A stretch of 64,000 nucleotides of DNA from Natronobacterium gregoryi SP2 (GCF_000230715.2 NC_019792.1:124001-188000), one strand, 5' to 3'. Counted from the first letter of the stretch, positions 45,329-54,462 are shown. Program-made: numbers and translations. The notes: generated by a model from the sequence alone, not told the origin.

Positions 45329-46776
45329 TGGTCTGGACTCTCCTTCTCGGTGGCTTCGTCGTCCGACTCGTCGAACTCTTCGTATTCGACGGTCTCCTCG
45401 TCGCTGTCACTCCAGTAGCCTTCGAAGCGAGTGCCACTGGCTGCTCGCTCGAGGATGTTGTCGGTCGGTGACTCGTCGACGGTGAGTGCCTGGCGCAGTT
45501 CGCGGTCGACCGATCGGGCGGCTCCGGTGTCGCTGGCGATCGAGATCGCGGGCATGGCCGAGAGCAGCGAGCGGAGCATCTTGCTCTCGTCGCGCAGAAT
45601 CTCGCGGTTGCCGTCGATCTTCGACCGCTCGGAGATGAGTTCGATGTCGTCAGCAACGCCGGGCCAGGTGCCGGTCGCCTCGTTTTTCGCTGGGTTGAAG
45701 TCCTGGACGAAGTGGCACGGACCACCGGGTGCTTTCGAGTCGGTCATGCCGCCGTCGACGGTCATATCGGCGATCCGATCCGGAGCACCGCTGTAGATCG
45801 CAATCCCGTAGCTCTCGCCGTCCTGGTCGTCTCCCTCTTTCATGTCCTCGACGGCTTCGACCATCTCGGCGAGGCCGCCGTCAGCGCCCAGTGCCTCTTC
45901 GATTACGTCCCGTGCATCACAGGAGACGACGAACTCGCGTTCGGGGTTCCAGAGCCGGCGGGCGAGCATGTAGACGGGGACGATCGACAGCAGACACGTC
46001 AGGAGCGCACCGACTGTGATCACCCGCATGGCGTCACTCATCCCGTTCCAGATACCGACCGGTCCAGGGACGCGGCCGACGAACCAGAACGAGAAGTACA
46101 TCGTCAGTATGCCCAGGAACACGAAGAGCGTCCGATTCTCGGCGATGGTTCGCTTGATCTTATCAACGAAGCCGTCGACGGGATCTTTCTCGACTTTGAT
46201 GCGCTCTTCGCTGGTTAGCTCTTTGTACGTGTTCGAGTGCTTACGCCGGAGATTTGTGACGATCATCGACAATGCGATGACCGGCCCGATCATGCCGGAG
46301 ACGGCCGCCCACTGGAGCAAAACAGTCGTCGGTTCGTGCTGGATGATCGTCAGTAGCCCCACGTCACCCGTGTACTGGTAGCCGTCCTGAGGCGTTCCGA
46401 TCGTCACGATTTCGTCGTCTTGAATCCGAATCTCGATGGTTTCCTCGTCGGAGACTGTGGTCGTCGCGACGTCGAACTGTCCCTGTCCGGCTTTGCCAGC
46501 GTCCGAGACGGTGACGGTCTCGGAGCTATCGGCGTCGACCGTGACGTAGGCTCGGTCGCCGTCGAAGGTCACGTCCCGCAGCACAACGTCTGATCCAGCA
46601 AAGTCGTGAATGATTGCGTTCTCTGCAGCAGTTTCGTTCCCATCGTCGGCTACGACCGCGCCACTCGAGGCCGCGACGATCGCCACGGCCGCGACGGCCA
46701 GGACGACCAAGAACAGGACGAGTCGCTTCGTTGGTAAGTCACCGTTCGTCGTCGTGGATCTAGACCTGGAAAACAT
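45325..46776 (-). CDS. multi-pass membrane protein of the structural operon
   Basis: A 483-aa protein with an N-terminal signal or anchor helix (LVLFLVVLAVAAVAIVAASS, about residues 19-38). A small extracellular beta domain (SETVTVSDAGKAGQGQFDVA) follows. Transmembrane helices are near 155-175 (WAAVSGMIGPVIALSMIV), 220-240 (LFVFLGILTMYFSFWFVG) and 255-280, and the cytoplasmic acidic domain is long (300-483). This topology resembles the membrane ORFs lying between spike and ATPase genes in pleolipoviruses (ORF6/ORF7). It is coupled to the ATPase by ATGA. A virion membrane component or an assembly scaffold partner of the ATPase is likely, by position only. Confidence 0.65.
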   Translation of the reverse strand: MFSRSRSTTTNGDLPTKRLVLFLVVLAVAAVAIVAASSGAVVADDGNETAAENAIIHDFAGSDVVLRDVTFDGDRAYVTVDADSSETVTVSDAGKAGQGQFDVATTTVSDEETIEIRIQDDEIVTIGTPQDGYQYTGDVGLLTIIQHEPTTVLLQWAAVSGMIGPVIALSMIVTNLRRKHSNTYKELTSEERIKVEKDPVDGFVDKIKRTIAENRTLFVFLGILTMYFSFWFVGRVPGPVGIWNGMSDAMRVITVGALLTCLLSIVPVYMLARRLWNPEREFVVSCDARDVIEEALGADGGLAEMVEAVEDMKEGDDQDGESYGIAIYSGAPDRIADMTVDGGMTDSKAPGGPCHFVQDFNPAKNEATGTWPGVADDIELISERSKIDGNREILRDESKMLRSLLSAMPAISIASDTGAARSVDRELRQALTVDESPTDNILERAASGTRFEGYWSDSDEETVEYEEFDESDDEATEKESPDQ

Positions 46777-46782
46777 TGATGG

Positions 46783-46926
46783 TTAGAACGGGGAGAGTTC
46801 GGCGAGCATTTCCGAGACGATCGCTGCGCCGGCTCCGTCCTCGACGAGAACGAGATACAGGCCGACAACTATCAGCGCCGTGACGACGATCGCCTTCACG
46901 TCGATCACCCGCAATAGCGGCAACAC
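46783..46926 (-). CDS. 47-aa single-helix membrane protein
   Basis: A short frame between the spike candidate and the 483-aa membrane protein. It starts with GTG two bases after the spike stop and ends 6 bases before the next ATG, filling the gap exactly. The product has one hydrophobic helix (VVTALIVVGLYLVLVEDG) with a basic residue before it and an acidic short C terminus. Its fit in an otherwise gapless operon supports it. It may be a minor virion membrane protein; nothing else can be said. Confidence 0.6.
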   Translation of the reverse strand: MLPLLRVIDVKAIVVTALIVVGLYLVLVEDGAGAAIVSEMLAELSPF

Positions 46927-46928
46927 GG

Positions 46929-49544
46929 TCAGTCGCCCCCCAGGCCGATCGCCGCCAGGAACGCCGCGCCCAGAGCAATCAGCCCATACAGGATAGCGTC
47001 TGAATCGTCATCGCCGGCTCCGATACCGCCCATACCGTCATCGTCGTCGGCCAACGCCTCCTCGTGCTCTTCAGCGACACGATCCAGATACTCCTGGAAC
47101 TCACTCGGATCGTAGGTGTCGTACTGCGGGCGGTCCCAGTCGGCTTCGTAGTCGTCGTCAAGTACGTCTCCGTCACGATCGGTCATTTCGGTGATCTCGA
47201 CGACTCCATGCCGGAGGTCGATCGTGTCACCAGATGGTGCATCGAAGGCAGTAGGACGGTAGAGAACACCGTCTACCCAGTCTTCGCTTTCAACAGCGAA
47301 CCCTTCTTCAAAGTAGTAGTTTTCAACTACAGTATCAGCAACTTTCGTCGTGGAGCCATCGAGGATGTCCACGAGAAAGAGGCCTTCTTCTTCAGCGTTA
47401 GCAAGCACTGCTTCATTTCGTACCGTATCCACTATGTTAACCAACTCGGCTTCAACGTCGATCGACACTTCTTCGAGTTCTTCGCCAGTCTCGCCATCAA
47501 TATGGATCAGCGTATTATCCTTTAGGCAGATCAGTTCCGTCTCATCTTCCGACAGAACAAACCCGTCAGGCTCGAGGTCACTTTCGAAGTCGTCGAGTCG
47601 ATCGCCGTCGTAGTCCCACGCAGCAAGCTCTACCTCTCCGGTTTCACCGTAGTAGAGGCGTTCATGCTTTCCAGTTGCCGCAATACCACGCGGGCTGTTT
47701 TCACCAGTATTGTAGTCTCCGTACGCTTCACGAGTCCACTGAATACCATCTTCTGCATGGACGAAGAAGATAGATGTCTCGTCCGAGCTAGACAGACTCG
47801 CCGTGTCCGTAGCAGTTTGGAAGACGTGCTTGTTATCCCCCCAAGCCAGTGCCTCGCCTTCGCTGTTGTCGCCTTCGTAGCTTGCGGTGGTGTTCAAATC
47901 GTCTTCGAAGTCGTAGACTTTGATCCCTTCGTGTTCGTCATGTCCGCTTTCAGTGAAGGAAACAGCAACGTACTGGCCGTTCGGGGAGAACGCAATATCC
48001 GCACACCCTTCACTGGTAAGCTGTTCTTTCTCTCCACTTTCGAAGTCGTAGACGAACGCTCCCGAGCTATCAGTTACAGCAACAGCTTCGAGATCGGGGT
48101 GAACTGACGCCGCTCTTGGAGTAAGGTCGGGGTCACGAAGCGGTGTCCAGGTATTCGTCAGCGTAGTCAGTTGAAACTCGCCATCAACACGACCGGCAAT
48201 CAACGGGTTCGTCAGGTACTTCGAACCCGTAGAAAGCGTCGTATCGGGGCCTGTCTCGGTGAATAGTTGGCCCTCAATCTCAGTTTCGTCCCGATCGACA
48301 ATCGACGACATTACGCCGAAGTTTTCACGAGAAACGGTAATATCGGTATATCCGTCGTAGTCCAGCGTCATGGACGCAACGTCTTCGAGGTCGGCACGCT
48401 CGAGGCCGAGGGTCGACAGAAGCGCCATCTGATACCGGCTTTCGGTCGCATCCGTCGACCCGCTCAGATGCTCGGCCAGACCCTCGATGCCCCGGAGATC
48501 GGATGGATCGATCAATCCGTCGTCCAGGGCGTCGAACAGAATATCGATCAAATCCACGTCATACGACGCCTTCACGTCGTCCGCGCCGGACTCGATCTCA
48601 TCGAGCATGTCCGCCCAGTCATAGAGGATACCAACCGTCTCGCTGCCGAGATCAGTATCCGGCACGTTCTCGACTATGATCGCGCCGCCGAAGGTCGCCG
48701 TCTCTCCGTCGTCGGTCTCAACGTCGACGAACTCGCGCTCATCACTATCGTAGTGATTCAGCAACTCATCGGACATCGTAACCCGGAGTTCGTCGCCGTT
48801 ATCCCACTTGTGGACGAACTCGGGCGAGTTGAACTCGTATTCGGCACCGCTGGGAAGCGTGATCGACGTCTCGACCAGCTCGCCAGTCAGATAACTCTCC
48901 TCGTGACTTGCGTCCCCCGAGTAGTCCGACTCAGTGACGACCCACGAGATGAACGTCTCTGACACGTCGTTATCACCATCCCGAGCAACGTCGGAGATCG
49001 AACCCAGTTGAGAGAGCGACGCGACTTTCGTTGCCGTCGCGTTGCGAGCGGACGTATTGTAGAACTCGTCAATCGCAACGAGCACGTCGTTGTACGTCTC
49101 AGTGGTGGATCGACCGTCCTCCCACGAATCGGCTAACTGGGACCGAGCCTCAATATTCGCCGTCATCCCCATGTCCTCGAGCCGGTTCGACAGCAGGATA
49201 TTGGAGGCATTGCCCCACCACTCGCGGGCAAGCATCGCAGTGCCGTGCATGCTCACCATATCAGCGGTCGGATCACGATCAACATCGATAACGACTGGTC
49301 CGGCCGCATTCGCAAACGACCACAATACCGGGTCCGTCGCATCATACTCCGACCCGACACCACGCAGACTCTCGATAAGTCCGACAGGCCGATCGTCGTC
49401 ATCGTCGTCATCGTCGGCCGTCGCTGTTCCAGACAGTCCGACAGTCACGCCAGCCACGGCCGCAGCCCTCATTGCATCCCGCCGCGTTAGTTCGGAATCG
49501 ATACCGGTTCGGTCGTTCAGATCTTCAAGAGCGTTGTTACTCAT
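46929..49544 (-). CDS. spike candidate: Tat-exported, C-terminally anchored protein with a beta-propeller region
   Basis: An 871-aa exported protein. The Tat signal is LTRRDAMRAAAVAGVTVGLS (residues ~19-38), followed by an aspartate run. Residues ~50-430 are helical and polar with the haloarchaeal spike-like pattern of alanine-rich helices (REWWGNASNILLSNRLEDMG; TTETYNDVLVAIDEFYNTSA). Residues ~435-765 are composed of repeats such as GCADIAFSPNGQYVAVSFTE and SGAFVYDFESGEKEQLTSEG, typical of WD40/YVTN-like beta-propeller blades. A C-terminal helix (ILYGLIALGAAFLAAIGLGG) would anchor it. Position, Tat signal and tail anchor match pleolipovirus spike proteins (VP4), but the propeller and size exceed the usual ~500-600 residues. 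The propeller-coding DNA appears less GC-rich than the rest. Host surface glycoprotein is an alternative. Confidence 0.72.
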   Translation of the reverse strand: MSNNALEDLNDRTGIDSELTRRDAMRAAAVAGVTVGLSGTATADDDDDDDDRPVGLIESLRGVGSEYDATDPVLWSFANAAGPVVIDVDRDPTADMVSMHGTAMLAREWWGNASNILLSNRLEDMGMTANIEARSQLADSWEDGRSTTETYNDVLVAIDEFYNTSARNATATKVASLSQLGSISDVARDGDNDVSETFISWVVTESDYSGDASHEESYLTGELVETSITLPSGAEYEFNSPEFVHKWDNGDELRVTMSDELLNHYDSDEREFVDVETDDGETATFGGAIIVENVPDTDLGSETVGILYDWADMLDEIESGADDVKASYDVDLIDILFDALDDGLIDPSDLRGIEGLAEHLSGSTDATESRYQMALLSTLGLERADLEDVASMTLDYDGYTDITVSRENFGVMSSIVDRDETEIEGQLFTETGPDTTLSTGSKYLTNPLIAGRVDGEFQLTTLTNTWTPLRDPDLTPRAASVHPDLEAVAVTDSSGAFVYDFESGEKEQLTSEGCADIAFSPNGQYVAVSFTESGHDEHEGIKVYDFEDDLNTTASYEGDNSEGEALAWGDNKHVFQTATDTASLSSSDETSIFFVHAEDGIQWTREAYGDYNTGENSPRGIAATGKHERLYYGETGEVELAAWDYDGDRLDDFESDLEPDGFVLSEDETELICLKDNTLIHIDGETGEELEEVSIDVEAELVNIVDTVRNEAVLANAEEEGLFLVDILDGSTTKVADTVVENYYFEEGFAVESEDWVDGVLYRPTAFDAPSGDTIDLRHGVVEITEMTDRDGDVLDDDYEADWDRPQYDTYDPSEFQEYLDRVAEEHEEALADDDDGMGGIGAGDDDSDAILYGLIALGAAFLAAIGLGGD

Positions 49545-49580
49545 TGTTTTGCGAAAATTGTGGGAAGTCAGATCATTGGG

Positions 49581-50171
49581 CTACTGTCCTCGAGCAGCCA
49601 GGCCGACGGCAGCGGCCAGCGCCGCGATCGCCACGACGACGCCGAAGCCAGGCGAGCCATCCGCGCCACCGATCCCGCCGACGAAGCCACCGTCGAGACG
49701 CGCCACGTCGTCGATATAGTCGTCGCCGTCGACAACAACCGCGTACTCGTCGCCGAACTCGAGCGAGCCGTAATCGTTTCGATCGAAGGTCTCGGCGAGA
49801 GTCTGCCCCTCTTCGCCGTCGATCACAGCCGACTCGACTACCTCGGCGTCGTCGCTTGCGTTCGCGTACTCGTCGGCGTCGTACCAGATCACGTCGGCTT
49901 CCGCGACCTCGAGTTCGCTGTCGTCGAAGTCCGCTGCGAACGCAACCTCAATCTCGAGGGGGTCGTCGCTGCTTTCCTTGGTGACGTTCTCCTCGAGATA
50001 CTGTTCGGGGCCGTCGTCGGTTTCTTCGGCAGCGCCGACGGCGACCAGGCCGATTGAGAGGAACGCGAGCAGGCCGAGTACGGCGATCGTCGCGAGGAGG
50101 TAGCCCGCGATTCGGGTGGTTGTGCGGTTGTCCTCCGAGCCGGTCGCCCGTAGGTTATCAACGACCTGCAT
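49581..50171 (-). CDS. membrane-anchored virion protein candidate
   Basis: A 196-aa protein with an N-terminal cytoplasmic tail (MQVVDNLRATGSEDNRTTTR) and a transmembrane helix (IAGYLLATIAVLGLLAFLSIGLVA region, about residues 23-48). An acidic beta-rich ectodomain follows (AFAADFDDSELEVAEADVIW). A second hydrophobic tail comes after a glycine-rich linker (FVGGIGGADGSPGFG, then VVVAIAALAAAVGLAARG). The start is set by the ATG at 50169-50171, two bases after the upstream gene stop. It precedes the spike gene by 36 bp. A structural role next to the spike is likely by context, comparable to small internal membrane proteins of pleolipoviruses. Confidence 0.62.
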   Translation of the reverse strand: MQVVDNLRATGSEDNRTTTRIAGYLLATIAVLGLLAFLSIGLVAVGAAEETDDGPEQYLEENVTKESSDDPLEIEVAFAADFDDSELEVAEADVIWYDADEYANASDDAEVVESAVIDGEEGQTLAETFDRNDYGSLEFGDEYAVVVDGDDYIDDVARLDGGFVGGIGGADGSPGFGVVVAIAALAAAVGLAARGQ

Positions 50172-50173
50172 CG

Positions 50174-50374
50174 TTACGAGGGGTACTCCACGAGTCCGCC
50201 GGTCTCTGCGATGTCGTAGACGCCGAGCAGAAACGCCAGCGTCGCCAGCATGATCCCGTAGTCGGACCCGACGGCTTCGAACAGCGTCCAGTCCATCAGG
50301 GCGTACGGGAGCCAGAGGATGGTGAATAGCGCCAGTACGCCCGAAACGATCAGTTGGGGTGTCGAGTTTGCCAT
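50174..50374 (-). CDS. small two-helix membrane protein, first gene of the structural operon
   Basis: A 66-aa protein, MANSTPQLIVSGVLALFTIL followed by WLPYALMDWTLFEAVG and then YGIMLATLAFLLGVYDIAET: two hydrophobic helices with a short tryptophan-bearing loop. It has the size and character of small virion membrane proteins. The ATG at 50372-50374 is favoured; a longer in-frame start would run into the divergent promoter. It opens the minus-strand operon that extends to 43,390. The 113-bp upstream gap is shared with the divergent AbrB-like gene. Confidence 0.62.
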   Translation of the reverse strand: MANSTPQLIVSGVLALFTILWLPYALMDWTLFEAVGSDYGIMLATLAFLLGVYDIAETGGLVEYPS

Positions 50375-50430
50375 ACGCGTCCGGGGCTCCGACGCTACCC
50401 CACGAAAACCTGGGCCAATCGCTGGCAATA

Positions 50431-50469
50431 CCTTGGTAAAACAGATAGTCACCAACCTTTATGCCAAGG
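50431..50469. promoter_or_regulatory. divergent promoter with CCTTGG/CCAAGG inverted repeat
   Basis: CCTTGG (50431-50436) and CCAAGG (50464-50469) flank the region where the AbrB-like gene's TATA-like CTTTATG (about 27 bases before the ATG at 50488) lies. This is a candidate operator through which the AbrB-like protein could control itself and the structural operon. The 6-bp arms alone are weak evidence. Confidence 0.35.
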
Positions 50470-50487
50470 CGGGTTGCCGCCCCGAAC

Positions 50488-50682
50488 ATGGCGCTGAACA
50501 AAATCCGTCAGTTGGACCGGAATTCATACGGGATCACGCTCCCGAAAGACGATCTTCGTGTCGAGGGGCTCCTGGACGAGAACGGCGAGCTGAAGAATGA
50601 ACACCACGTCCACATCCGGCACGATGGAGATGGGGAATGGACTCTCGAGCGGGTCGAAGGAATTGACGTAGGTGTGAATTAG
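50488..50682 (+). CDS. AbrB/SpoVT-like small DNA-binding protein
   Basis: A 64-aa protein, MALNKIRQLDRNSYGITLPK, then DDLRVEGLLDENGELKNEHH and VHIRHDGDGEWTLERVE. The N-terminal swapped-hairpin pattern (strand, SYGITLPKDDL, strand) matches AbrB/MazE-type DNA-binding domains. I prefer the ATG at 50488 because the TATA-like box lies 27 bases upstream; an in-frame ATG at 50461 would begin inside that box. No toxin gene is adjacent, so I favour a transcription regulator, divergent from the virion operon, over an antitoxin. Confidence 0.68.
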   Translation: MALNKIRQLDRNSYGITLPKDDLRVEGLLDENGELKNEHHVHIRHDGDGEWTLERVEGIDVGVN

Positions 50683-50708
50683 AACCTAACCGAACAAACA
50701 ATAGTATT

Positions 50709-51920
50709 TTAGTTCGCGAAATCGAGTGTCGCCTGCTTAGCATAGCCCCCGATCTCTGACCGTTTCTCGTTGAATTTTTCTGGAGTCATCGCTCCACACC
50801 GTAATTCGTAGATTCGTTCTCTGTCTCCTTCAGTAAGTTCGTCGTTGTAGACGCTCTCCCTCAAATAGTAGCCAAGGGCCTCGCCGAGGTATGGGGGAAC
50901 TGCGTTCCCGATCTGCTGCCGGACTGAGACAAGTCCGCCATCGAAACGGTACGTATCAGGAAAAGTTTGTAATCTCGCGCCCTCACGTGGCGTAAGTCCA
51001 CGATCTTGGAATGGGTGAATACACCTTGCGCTCGAGGGCTTCGACATATTTGAGGTTATCGCAACTGCTGGTTCGTCTGACTTGAGACGAGAATAAGAAT
51101 TATGATAGCCTGACGAAGGTTGCAACTCGTCGGGGATAGCCGTCCGGTTCCCACCATCAGGGATGTGAGAGATCATTTCGACCATATCCTGTGAATGGCT
51201 CGCAGCAATGTGATGACTCAGTTCGTCACTGCCGTTTCGGAGATCTTTTTGGAGGAGAGTTCGGGGTTCTGTATCGTACTCGGTAATCTCTTCACCGGGT
51301 CCAACTTCGGGAAGATCGCCGATACCATCCATTACACCTGGAGTTTCTACAGGGTTCAGTTCGAACCCGTCAAACGGATGCTCACGGACATCTTTTCTCG
51401 TTGCGATCGCGACGAGTCGACGACGGTGTTGAGGAACACCGAAATCGGATGAGTTGATAACTCTATGAGTCACGTCGTACCCGATAAGATCGAAGGACTT
51501 CTCGACGGCTTCTAGGAACTTCCCACCAGCAGTGTTCTGGATTCCACGGACGTTCTCGAAGAGAGCGGCTTTCGGCTCAAGCTCATTAACCCAGCTGATG
51601 AAATTTGTAAAGAGGTGGTTTCGATCGTCAGACCCGTCGGGACTCACGACCTCTGAAAATCCCTGGCAGGGAGGACCACCCGCCACTAGGTCAATAGATC
51701 TCTGGTCGACGAGGTCAATGATCTCGTGATTGTCAACGTCACGGATATCTCCGGTGATATCGTCCGGAGACATGCCGTCTCGATTTCTCGCGAATGTGGA
51801 CCGTGCGTCTTCATCAACCTCAACTGCGTGCACTAATTCGAACCCAGCCTTCTCTAATCCGATAGAGAGTCCTCCTGCGCCGGCAAATAGATCAACGTAG
51901 GTAAGATTCCGTTCAGCCAT
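50709..51920 (-). CDS. dcm: DNA (cytosine-5) methyltransferase
   Basis: A 403-aa C5-cytosine methyltransferase. Motif I is YVDLFAGAGGLSIGLEKAGF; motif IV with the catalytic cysteine is VAGGPPCQGFSE near residue 80; motif VI is ALFENVRGI; motif VIII resembles HRRRLVAIATRKD; the target-recognition region lies around 210-300; motif X is RQQIGNAVPPYLGEALG. All key residues are present, so it should be active. It is divergent from a restriction endonuclease candidate 188 bp away and probably protects the element's DNA from that enzyme. GC content is lower than in the chromosome, indicating transfer. Confidence 0.94.
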   Translation of the reverse strand: MAERNLTYVDLFAGAGGLSIGLEKAGFELVHAVEVDEDARSTFARNRDGMSPDDITGDIRDVDNHEIIDLVDQRSIDLVAGGPPCQGFSEVVSPDGSDDRNHLFTNFISWVNELEPKAALFENVRGIQNTAGGKFLEAVEKSFDLIGYDVTHRVINSSDFGVPQHRRRLVAIATRKDVREHPFDGFELNPVETPGVMDGIGDLPEVGPGEEITEYDTEPRTLLQKDLRNGSDELSHHIAASHSQDMVEMISHIPDGGNRTAIPDELQPSSGYHNSYSRLKSDEPAVAITSNMSKPSSARCIHPFQDRGLTPREGARLQTFPDTYRFDGGLVSVRQQIGNAVPPYLGEALGYYLRESVYNDELTEGDRERIYELRCGAMTPEKFNEKRSEIGGYAKQATLDFAN

Positions 51921-52108
51921 CTATTGGAGACTGCTGCCTAACCATATTTAATCATTTGCCTCGCATTAGTGTCGCGGAAAGTTCTATTTCGATAGAAAGT
52001 TCTTTGTCAGATGTATTACTGAGATATACATTATGGACAACGGTTTCGTCTCAATCGCAAAACGGGCAGCGAATTTGGACCAATACTGTTAGAATTGATA
52101 CTATCGAT

Positions 52109-53299
52109 ATGAGTGCTGATATCACTGACGACGAGCAAGAGCGAATTGAGGAGTTTCTCTCAAAATACTTTGATCGGGATCACAATCAACGTCTTTCTTC
52201 TTTTGATGAAGAAGAAACGGAAGAATCCTCGATTGATGAGGCTGAAGAGATCAAGTCAGTCGTTGATCGAACGAGAAACATCTACGACGAGCGCGGAAAG
52301 GGCTATTTGGGACTGGCACTGTGTTTCGTTCTCTCTGTTGAAGATCTCTCACAGGAAGATCCCTGGCTTGACGAATTTAACCCCGGACTTGACTGGGAAG
52401 ACGACATTCAGCCCAGATACGAACAAAAAGGAATTGACTATCGGACCGACCAGAATATAGACACCCTCACGCTCAGAGACAACGATCAGGAAGTCGGAAT
52501 CCGGGGCCGGATTAACGATATCGGCGACTTTTTCCATCAAACGATGAACCGGACTAATTTCCCGAATGCTCCTGGTCACTATACCGGGAATTGGCGCGAC
52601 CACATCGAAATCCTTGAATCGGCATTTTCTCTCTCTCAATCGGGACGTCGTGAATCCGCGGAGCGGATTATCGAACTTGGGCTTGATTGCCTACAGTCGA
52701 AAGACTATCCAAAACGAGAACCCGCCTTCTCACAGCCATTCCTTGAGATATTGAACAACTACGAGCGCAAGCACGACAATGAGATGGGGGGATTGGCCTA
52801 TCAGGCAATGGTGTATGGATACGCAACGGCGGAGTGGCCGCACCTCTCACTGCGTGCGAGTAGCGTTCGAACAGGCTCTTCACGTCAACACCGGTTCGGT
52901 GACATAGACGGGTATCACGGGCCAGATCTAATGATATCGATCGAAGCCAAAGATCGAATTATCGACGAGGACGATATCGATACCGAGCTCGGAACGATGA
53001 TGAAGTTGGCCGAGCGATCGACGACAATCTCGATCGCAGTCTGTAAAGAGGTCGAAAAAGAGGCTCGAGAAATTCTGCAAGAGGAGGACGTGAAGGTGAT
53101 CACCGACAAGGATCTCACGATTCAACTTCGAACTTGGGACTACCACAAGCAGAACCTCGCTCTGCAGGGAATGGTCCACTTTCTCGAGCATATTGAAGAG
53201 AATCCGACAGCCACTCGACGGTTGTTACGATTTGTGAAGAATGTCGATCCAAATAATTCAGCATTAGCCCACCTTGATGGAGAAGATGGCAGTAGTTAG
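52109..53299 (+). CDS. type II restriction endonuclease candidate (SacI-like)
   Basis: A 396-aa protein paired divergently with the 5mC methyltransferase. The core near residues 270-300 reads RQHRFGDIDGYHGPDLMISI, followed directly by EAKDR. This is a PD-x(n)-E-x-K catalytic motif with D-I-D as an upstream acidic element. The preceding RASSVRTGSSRQ and the GDIDG motif remind me of the SacI family of restriction enzymes, from memory only. The ATG at 52109 (MSADITDDEQERIEEFLSKY) is favoured because upstream in-frame codons are compositionally unlike the protein. The gene is AT-richer than its surroundings and ends 187 bp before an IS insertion. Together with the methyltransferase it forms a complete type II system. 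Confidence 0.8.
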   Translation: MSADITDDEQERIEEFLSKYFDRDHNQRLSSFDEEETEESSIDEAEEIKSVVDRTRNIYDERGKGYLGLALCFVLSVEDLSQEDPWLDEFNPGLDWEDDIQPRYEQKGIDYRTDQNIDTLTLRDNDQEVGIRGRINDIGDFFHQTMNRTNFPNAPGHYTGNWRDHIEILESAFSLSQSGRRESAERIIELGLDCLQSKDYPKREPAFSQPFLEILNNYERKHDNEMGGLAYQAMVYGYATAEWPHLSLRASSVRTGSSRQHRFGDIDGYHGPDLMISIEAKDRIIDEDDIDTELGTMMKLAERSTTISIAVCKEVEKEAREILQEEDVKVITDKDLTIQLRTWDYHKQNLALQGMVHFLEHIEENPTATRRLLRFVKNVDPNNSALAHLDGEDGSS

Positions 53300-54462
53300 T
53301 ACTCTTGTTGAAAGAAATTACAGTATTTAGTTAAAACAATCAGTATACCGTGTATTTTCGACGTGAGAATCTGTTTTCCTAAGTGCAAGAGTGCAAGATT
53401 ATGTTGTGTTGAATGCTTTTTATTCAGTCCTCGGGACAGAGTAAACTGTGGTGTGAAGGAACTCTTTGAGCTACGATTGGTTATGTGAGCGTGTCATAGA
53501 AAGCGTCACGTACGAAGCAGCAGGGTGCGCGAAGTGTGTCCAACACAAGCGCACCCCTGCAAGACGTAACTTCGGTAGACGACTTCTTGAATGTCGCGGC
53601 TACCGAAACAGTACCGCTGTTCGAGCACCTTGAGTTCGAGTTTCTGCTGGACTACGACGTGTTCGCCCCCTCGAAGCGGGGGCGAACACGAGTTCACCAG
53701 TCGCCAGACCTCTTTCGCGGCTTTCTACACTGCTACTACAAGGACATCTACGGCACACGTCCGGTTGCACGAGAACTCCAGCACGGCCTCGTCTGGTTCT
53801 ACTGCGGACTCAACAAACCACCATCCAGAGACACGATTGACCGGTTTCTCACCGACCTTGAACACGTCATTGACGATGTCTTCGATAGGCTTGTCGAGCA
53901 GGCCGCCGCCCGCGGCCTGCTCGACTCCACCTACTCCATCGATTCGACCCACATCGAAGCGATCCAGTACAACGACGCTGCGTCGTGGAACTACGATCCA
54001 ACAGCCGAAGAACACTACTACGGCTTCGGCTGTACGATCGTCTCAACCGGCGCAAAGATCCCGATAGCAGCGGAGTTTACACCGGCCAAACAAGCAGACT
54101 AAGAGACGGTGATGCGCGTCACCCGTGACGCGCTCGCCGTCGATACACCGATCTGGATGCTTGGAGACAGCGCCTACGACATTCTCGATTGGCACGACCA
54201 CCTGCTGGCTGCAGGGGTCGTGCCAATCGCTCCGTACAACCCGCGAAACACTGACGACCCGAAAGACATCGAGTACAGGGTCGAAGACCGCATCGAGGAA
54301 CACAGCGAGGACGTTCAGCTGAAGCAGTCCATCTTGGATGAGACGTACAACAACCGGACAGGAGTCGAACGAACCAACGATGCAGTCAAGGACTGCGGCC
54401 TCGGGCACGTTCGCGCCCGAGGCCGCGTCCACGCACGAACAGAGGTGTTCCTTACTCTATGT

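Noticed and set aside
50488-50682. Antitoxin of a MazEF-type pair
   Set aside because: No toxin-size gene follows in the same direction; the next gene is the convergent methyltransferase.
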